Positions 6,287 through 10,145 of a stretch of 10,145 nucleotides of DNA are shown here, in pieces. The DNA comes from an uncultured Bacteroidota bacterium. Lineage in GTDB: Bacteria > Bacteroidota > Bacteroidia > Chitinophagales > Chitinophagaceae. Under the pieces are notes generated by a model, which worked only from the letters and a program-made list of their open reading frames with translations, was not told where the DNA came from and ran no database searches. The position numbers and the translations under genes are program-made. The DNA lies in the NCBI GenBank assembly GCA_903905685.1, contig CAIVHI010000245.1, positions 1 to 10,145 on the forward strand, in the 5' to 3' direction. Each line of letters starts with the position of its first letter. The first letter of the stretch is position 1.

Positions 6287-7042
6287 TTACTTGACTGCAA
6301 TTTTCTCGTTGAGGTCGGCATCTACCAAGATGCGGCCGCAATGCTCGCACACCACGATTTTCTTGTGTTGGCGAATTTCGCTTTGGCGCTGTGGGGGGAT
6401 GATGTTGAAGCAACCGCCGCAGGAGTCGCGCAGGATGGGCACTACAGCCAAGCCGTTGCGGTAGCTGGAGCGGATGCGGTCGTAACCCAAGATGAGGCGG
6501 GCGTCCACTTTTTGGCGCGCTTCATTGGAACGTTCCTGCAACAATTCCTCTTCCTTTTCAGTATCGGCAGATATTTTTTCGAGCTCTACACGTTTGTGCG
6601 CGAGGGCTTCTTCGAGGTCGGCAATCTTTTCTTCGGTCTTCAGGCGCGCATTCATACGGTCTTTCTGCTCGAAAGTTGCATCCTTAACGTGCTTTTCGTT
6701 CAGCCTTACTTCGAGTTCCTGCATCTCCATTTCCTTGTTGATGGCTTCGAACTCGCGGTTGTTCTTGACGTTGTCCTGTTGTTTTTCGTACTTCTTGATG
6801 AGGGCCTGAGCGTCTTTCTTGGCGTTGTTCTTGGTATCGATAAACGCATTGATGTTGGCAATTTCGCCATCAATGTTGCGCAACCTGGTTTGAAGCCCTT
6901 CGATTTCGTCTTCGAGGTCTTTCACTTCCATGGGCAGTTCGCCCTTCAGGGTCTTAATCTCGTCAATTTTGGAATCGATCTTCTGCAAAAAGAGGACAGA
7001 GCCGAGTTTTTCCTCAATAGAAAAATCTTTTAATGTAGCCAT
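6287..7042 (-). CDS. cdsZ: CdsZ-type coiled-coil C4 zinc-ribbon protein
   Basis: The product has a long coiled coil followed by a C-terminal zinc ribbon of the zf-RING_7 family. Residues of roughly 10-180 are almost continuous heptad-like helix rich in Glu, Lys and Leu, with the conserved KNNREFEAINKEME stretch near 93-106. The ribbon has Cys208-x2-Cys211 and Cys232-x2-Cys235, with FNIIPPQ between the pairs. Length (251 residues) is usual for the family. Proteins of this type are proposed to act as nucleic-acid-binding or scaffold factors, and their exact role is not settled. The ATG at 7040-7042 shares its A with the TGA stop of the upstream nif3-like gene (TGATG), which suggests translational coupling. 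A TTG two codons earlier is possible but less likely. A strong terminator follows, so this is the last gene of the minus-strand operon. Confidence 0.88.
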   Translation of the reverse strand: MATLKDFSIEEKLGSVLFLQKIDSKIDEIKTLKGELPMEVKDLEDEIEGLQTRLRNIDGEIANINAFIDTKNNAKKDAQALIKKYEKQQDNVKNNREFEAINKEMEMQELEVRLNEKHVKDATFEQKDRMNARLKTEEKIADLEEALAHKRVELEKISADTEKEEELLQERSNEARQKVDARLILGYDRIRSSYRNGLAVVPILRDSCGGCFNIIPPQRQSEIRQHKKIVVCEHCGRILVDADLNEKIAVK

Positions 7043-8142
7043 CAGCAAAAATATTGTACAGGATTCGTATTAATATTTGATAAAAGAACGGCAAAATTAG
7101 GGAATTTCTTTGTAAGTATGTCGTGAAATAATTCAGGCGTGAATTGCTCGCTCTCGTAGTGCCCGATATCTGCAATCAGTATGCGGCCCTCGGCATCAAA
7201 AAACTGGTGGTATTTAAAGTCGGCGGTTACCAAAACGTCGGCACCGGCACGCAGTGCGTCCTTCACCAAAAAGCTGCCCGAGCCGCCACAAACAGCCACC
7301 TTTTCGATAGGCCGGCCCAGTAGCGGCGTGTGCCTGATGCAGCCCGTTTGCATAGCCGATTTCGTGAAGGCCAAAAACTCCTGTTCGGCAACCGGCGCAG
7401 CCAAATGGCCAACCAAGCCGGCCCCTATCTGTTGGTGCAGGTTTTTAAGCGCAATCAGCTCATAAGCCACTTCCTCGTAGGGGTGCGCGGCAATTAATGC
7501 CTGCAGTACCGCATGCTCGGCATGTTGCGCCACTAAGACCTCTAATTTGGTCTCCGGCACATCCATTCGCGGCCCACCGGCGGTGCCGATGGCCGGATTG
7601 GCGTCGCCTGACGGACGGAAAGTCCCCACTCCATCTGTCGTGAAGCTGCACTCCGAATAGTTGCCTATATGGCCCGCGCCTGCTGCAAATAGTGCATCGC
7701 GCACACTGTCGGCTGCGGCAGTAGGTGCGTAGGTTTGGAGCTTCATCAACAGCCCAGCCTTAGGCTGGAGTACCCGAACGTCTGTAAGGCCCAGCTTTGC
7801 GGCTATCTTGGCGTTCACGCCGTGGGCCACATTATCGGCATTGGTATGGGCTGCATAAATATTGACGCCCGACTTGATGGCCTTCAACACCACCCGCTCC
7901 ACATAATTGCGCCCGGTGAGCGTTTTCAACCCCGAAAATATCACGGGATGGTGGGCTACAACCAGATTGCAGTTGCGCGCAACCGCTTCATCCAAAACGG
8001 CTTCGGTAACGTCCAGCGTCAGCAGAACCCCTGTAACGGCATCGGCCGTGTTGCCCACCTGTAAGCCGCAATTGTCGTAGCTTTCCTGGTAAACCGGAGG
8101 GGCGAAGGCCTCCAAAATGCCTATAATATCTCTAACCTGCAT
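7042..8142 (-). CDS. Nif3-like dinuclear metal-centre hexameric protein
   Basis: This belongs to the Nif3/YbgI (DUF34) family, a very widespread set of cytoplasmic proteins that form toroidal hexamers with a two-metal site. It is often labelled GTP cyclohydrolase I type 2, but the true substrate is unsettled. The metal ligands are visible: His64-His65 in VVAHHPVIF, Asp103 in AAHTNADN, and His328 with Glu332 in ADIGHYESEQF. With 366 residues it is the long form, in which a PII/CutA-like domain (about 125-235, with HPYEEVAYELI near 220-230) is inserted between the two metal-binding halves, as is normal in Bacteroidota and Firmicutes. The ATG at 8140-8142 begins a family-typical N-terminus (VRDIIGILEAFAPP). 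It lies 52 bases after the glycosyltransferase stop with no terminator or clear promoter between, and overlaps cdsZ by one base. Confidence 0.92.
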   Translation of the reverse strand: MQVRDIIGILEAFAPPVYQESYDNCGLQVGNTADAVTGVLLTLDVTEAVLDEAVARNCNLVVAHHPVIFSGLKTLTGRNYVERVVLKAIKSGVNIYAAHTNADNVAHGVNAKIAAKLGLTDVRVLQPKAGLLMKLQTYAPTAAADSVRDALFAAGAGHIGNYSECSFTTDGVGTFRPSGDANPAIGTAGGPRMDVPETKLEVLVAQHAEHAVLQALIAAHPYEEVAYELIALKNLHQQIGAGLVGHLAAPVAEQEFLAFTKSAMQTGCIRHTPLLGRPIEKVAVCGGSGSFLVKDALRAGADVLVTADFKYHQFFDAEGRILIADIGHYESEQFTPELFHDILTKKFPNFAVLLSNINTNPVQYFC

Positions 8143-8194
8143 GGCTATTGTTTTTGGGATGGAATGAAAGAGTGTCTCGAAAAGCAGCCAATGG

Positions 8195-9838
8195 CTAGTT
8201 GCCCACCGTCTTTCCTTCTATGTGCATCAAGTAGTAGTTTCTCAGCTCCTTATCGCGGGTGGCCGGGTTCAGGAATTCGGGGGTTAGTTCGCTTACTTTG
8301 AAGAGTTTGCCGGTATATACCGGTGAAAGCCGGTAGCGTTGCTGTAGGTCGTGTAGGCCCTCATCCATCGTGAGCACATAGGTGCGGGCACCTATCTCCT
8401 TAATGCTGTCGGTACCGGGTATGAGGTCCTGGGCATAAAAATGGAGTGCAACCACGGCATCGTGCATTTTATAGCTGATGACGCTTTGCGTAGGGATTCC
8501 CTTATCCTTGATGAAACGGCCAACCGTATTGCCCGCCTGATAGGTGAGCAGAGTTGGATACAGCGCATTGGAAATGAACAGGTTGACGATGATGCTACCC
8601 AGAACGCCCAAGGTGATGAGTTTTTCGTGATGCTTGCGGAAAAAGATTCGAAACCAGAACACCAAGCAAATGGCCAAGGCCGCCCACACCACCGGCCCGG
8701 CAGGGAAACAATAACAAGTGAGCAGACACAACGCAAAAAACAGCAGCAGCAGTATGGCCGACTGGAAGGGCTTGAAGAATTTCAAAACCTTGGGATACTC
8801 GCCGCCGCGTAGCATCCGCGTTAAGAAAGCGCCCGTAACGATGGCTGCCAATGGAAATGCTACAAATATATAGTGCGGCAATTGGTAGGCTGAGGACCCC
8901 AATGACAGGTAGGAGAGTAGGAAACCACCCGTCGTGATCCACTCCCCATTTGCCGCGAGGCGAAACCTATTCTTCACCAGCTCTACAACGTTCACCGCCA
9001 TGGCAGTCACAAATAGGAATATCCATGGAAGGAAAGACCACAACATGTTGAGCAGCAGGAAGCTCATATCGGCACCATTCTTCCACGGGCTCTCTCCGGT
9101 GATGCGGCCAAAACTTTGCGACCAAAAGAAGAACCGCAATCCCGATATCTTTTTTTCGGGGTGCATATCATACTGGGTATAGAGGCCGATGCACATGGGT
9201 ATCAACAATATGCCGATGATGGCAATCCCCACGAGGTACTGCGGCTTAAAGAACATGTTCCACCTGCGCTTAAGCGACCAATCAGAAATGAAGCAGAACA
9301 CCGGCACCATGAGCGCGATAGGACCCTTGGTCATCATGCCGAAACCAATAGCCACGCACCCCCACAACAGGTTGCCCAGCCGTTGGCTACGCGACCACTC
9401 GGCCAACTGCCAAACGGCGGTCACCACCCATGCCATCAATATGGTGTCGCAACGCACATCGTTGGTCATCAAGAACATGCCTTGGCAGGTAGCCAATAGG
9501 AGTGCCGACAGTCGCCCGGTTTCCTCGTCGTAGAGGAGCTTGGCGAGGCGATAGGTGGCGAAGACCGCCCAGAGGGCAAACAATATGGAAGGGAGCTTGT
9601 ATGCGAAATTGTTGGCACCAAAAGCCCTCATGGACACCGCATTCACCCAGAACAAGAACGGGGGCTTATCGAGATAGTCGGCACCGCGGTCATAGAGTTG
9701 TAATGGGGTGTGGCTTTTAGACATGCTGAGGCTCATTTCGGCATATTGCGAAGCGTCGACATCCATGGTATCTACCCGCACCCCGGTGAAGTAGACGAAA
9801 GCGGCTATCAAGAATATCCAAAATGGAATTTTCGGCAT
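8195..9838 (-). CDS. ArnT-like polytopic glycosyltransferase (family 39/83)
   Basis: This inner-membrane glycosyltransferase of the PMT/ArnT clan transfers a sugar from a polyprenyl-phosphate donor to an acceptor on the periplasmic side. With the ATG at 9836-9838 it has 547 residues, close to E. coli ArnT (about 550). Landmarks are the first-loop acidic motif TMDVDASQYAEMS (Asp26, Asp28) after the first membrane segment, the ArnT-type YLDKPPFLFW near 55-64, and NDVRCDTILMAW in the third hydrophobic region. About a dozen hydrophobic segments are followed by a soluble C-terminal domain of about 120 residues. The earlier starts at 9889 (TTG) and 9859 (ATG) are disfavoured: the first lies upstream of the predicted transcript start, and the ATG at 9838 begins MPKIPFWIFLIAAF, a clean membrane start. 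It heads the operon with nif3 and cdsZ. Lipid A or another surface glycan is a plausible acceptor, but nothing in the window fixes it, so arnT is not assigned. Confidence 0.88.
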   Translation of the reverse strand: MPKIPFWIFLIAAFVYFTGVRVDTMDVDASQYAEMSLSMSKSHTPLQLYDRGADYLDKPPFLFWVNAVSMRAFGANNFAYKLPSILFALWAVFATYRLAKLLYDEETGRLSALLLATCQGMFLMTNDVRCDTILMAWVVTAVWQLAEWSRSQRLGNLLWGCVAIGFGMMTKGPIALMVPVFCFISDWSLKRRWNMFFKPQYLVGIAIIGILLIPMCIGLYTQYDMHPEKKISGLRFFFWSQSFGRITGESPWKNGADMSFLLLNMLWSFLPWIFLFVTAMAVNVVELVKNRFRLAANGEWITTGGFLLSYLSLGSSAYQLPHYIFVAFPLAAIVTGAFLTRMLRGGEYPKVLKFFKPFQSAILLLLFFALCLLTCYCFPAGPVVWAALAICLVFWFRIFFRKHHEKLITLGVLGSIIVNLFISNALYPTLLTYQAGNTVGRFIKDKGIPTQSVISYKMHDAVVALHFYAQDLIPGTDSIKEIGARTYVLTMDEGLHDLQQRYRLSPVYTGKLFKVSELTPEFLNPATRDKELRNYYLMHIEGKTVGN

Positions 9839-9874
9839 GATGTAAATCGGCCCCGTCATTGGCGGAACCCCATG

Positions 9875-9882
9875 CAAAAATA
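9875..9882 (-). promoter_or_regulatory. Bacteroidota-type -7 element for the glycosyltransferase operon
   Basis: On the minus strand these bases read TATTTTTG, an exact TAnnTTTG. Transcription would begin near 9868, 30 bases before the chosen start codon. No good TTG lies at the -33 position, so the call rests on one element and its position. Confidence 0.45.
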
Positions 9883-10145
9883 GGGGCAATTTTTGGGAGT
9901 GGGTTAATTATGGCCACCGTACAGGCGACCAGGATACCCATTCTTCATCTTAGGGTGAAGAAGCACTACCCGTTTGCCATGCTGCAAGGATCAAGCTTCT
10001 TTAAGGAGTATGATTGGCAGGAAGCTAGATATGTGTTGGGCTGTCTTAATATGAAGAACAGGGGCTTACGTATGCCAACACCTTTGAAATATAAAAGGGC
10101 CGCAATTAGCGACCCTTCCGTTTAAAAATCTACAATCCATTTTAC
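9883..10145. other. Right-end region without a convincing gene
   Basis: A plus-strand frame is open from an ATG at 9910 to 10125 (71 codons), but its product resembles no family I know, has no signal peptide or motif, and runs straight through the terminator hairpin at 10091-10117. I see nothing else in this stretch except the promoter of the minus-strand operon at its left edge and that terminator. Confidence 0.4.
10091..10117 (-). terminator. Probable leftward terminator of a gene beyond the right edge
   Basis: The stem AAGGG (10095-10099) with CCCTT (10113-10117) continues past one mismatch into CGC/GCG around a five-base loop. On the minus strand it is followed by a T-rich TTTTATATTTC. 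No minus-strand gene in the window ends here, so it most likely serves a gene beyond base 10145. Confidence 0.5.

Noticed and set aside
6254..7033. Plus-strand open frame of 259 codons opposite cdsZ
   Set aside because: It is the antisense shadow of the Glu/Lys-rich coiled coil, which reads as Phe/Leu/Val-rich on the other strand. The minus-strand protein has an intact Cys4 ribbon and family landmarks.
9910..10125. Plus-strand open frame of 71 codons at the right end
   Set aside because: There is no promoter element, ribosome-binding site or recognisable motif, and it reads through a probable terminator.

Overview
The window is chromosomal DNA of a Bacteroidota bacterium, most likely from the Chitinophagales/Sphingobacteriales side. 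The evidence is a type IX secretion (T9SS) type A C-terminal sorting domain, three exact copies of the Bacteroidota -7 promoter element TAnnTTTG at sensible positions, weak Shine-Dalgarno sequences and a Nif3-CdsZ gene pair. I see no phage, insertion sequence, CRISPR array, rRNA or tRNA gene.

Left end (1-1400). The window opens on the last codons of one T9SS cargo gene. A second follows 11 bases later and ends in nearly the same residues, so the two look like a tandem family. The second gene is split by a frameshift at a run of nine G (537-545): it reads in one frame to 619 and continues in the -1 frame to 1014. A minus-strand gene for a 55-residue lipoprotein (1230-1397) follows, with its own hairpin terminator (1152-1192).

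Middle left (1475-3513). kbl (2-amino-3-ketobutyrate CoA ligase, minus strand) diverges from a rhomboid-family intramembrane serine protease (plus strand). The 149 bases between their starts hold two related dyads 32 bp apart, a candidate operator, and a good promoter for the rhomboid gene.

Centre (3586-6124). A two-gene plus-strand operon encodes an AlgI-like MBOAT O-acyltransferase and, 10 bases later, a lipoprotein with the Asp-x-His...Gly-x-Ser order of AlgJ/AlgX acetyltransferases, which is permuted relative to ordinary SGNH hydrolases. Together they probably move acetyl groups across the inner membrane and onto an exported glycan. The operon has its own promoter at 3586-3616.

Right (6210-9882). 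A probable three-gene minus-strand operon runs from a promoter at 9875-9882 to a terminator at 6210-6248: an ArnT-like family 39/83 glycosyltransferase, a Nif3-family dinuclear-metal protein, and a CdsZ-type coiled-coil zinc-ribbon protein. The last two overlap as TGATG. The final 250 bases hold no convincing gene but carry a leftward terminator, probably for a gene outside the window.

Most genes are ordinary for the phylum. The points most worth a second look are the G9 frameshift in the T9SS gene, the paired dyads upstream of kbl, and the AlgI/permuted-SGNH lipoprotein pair.
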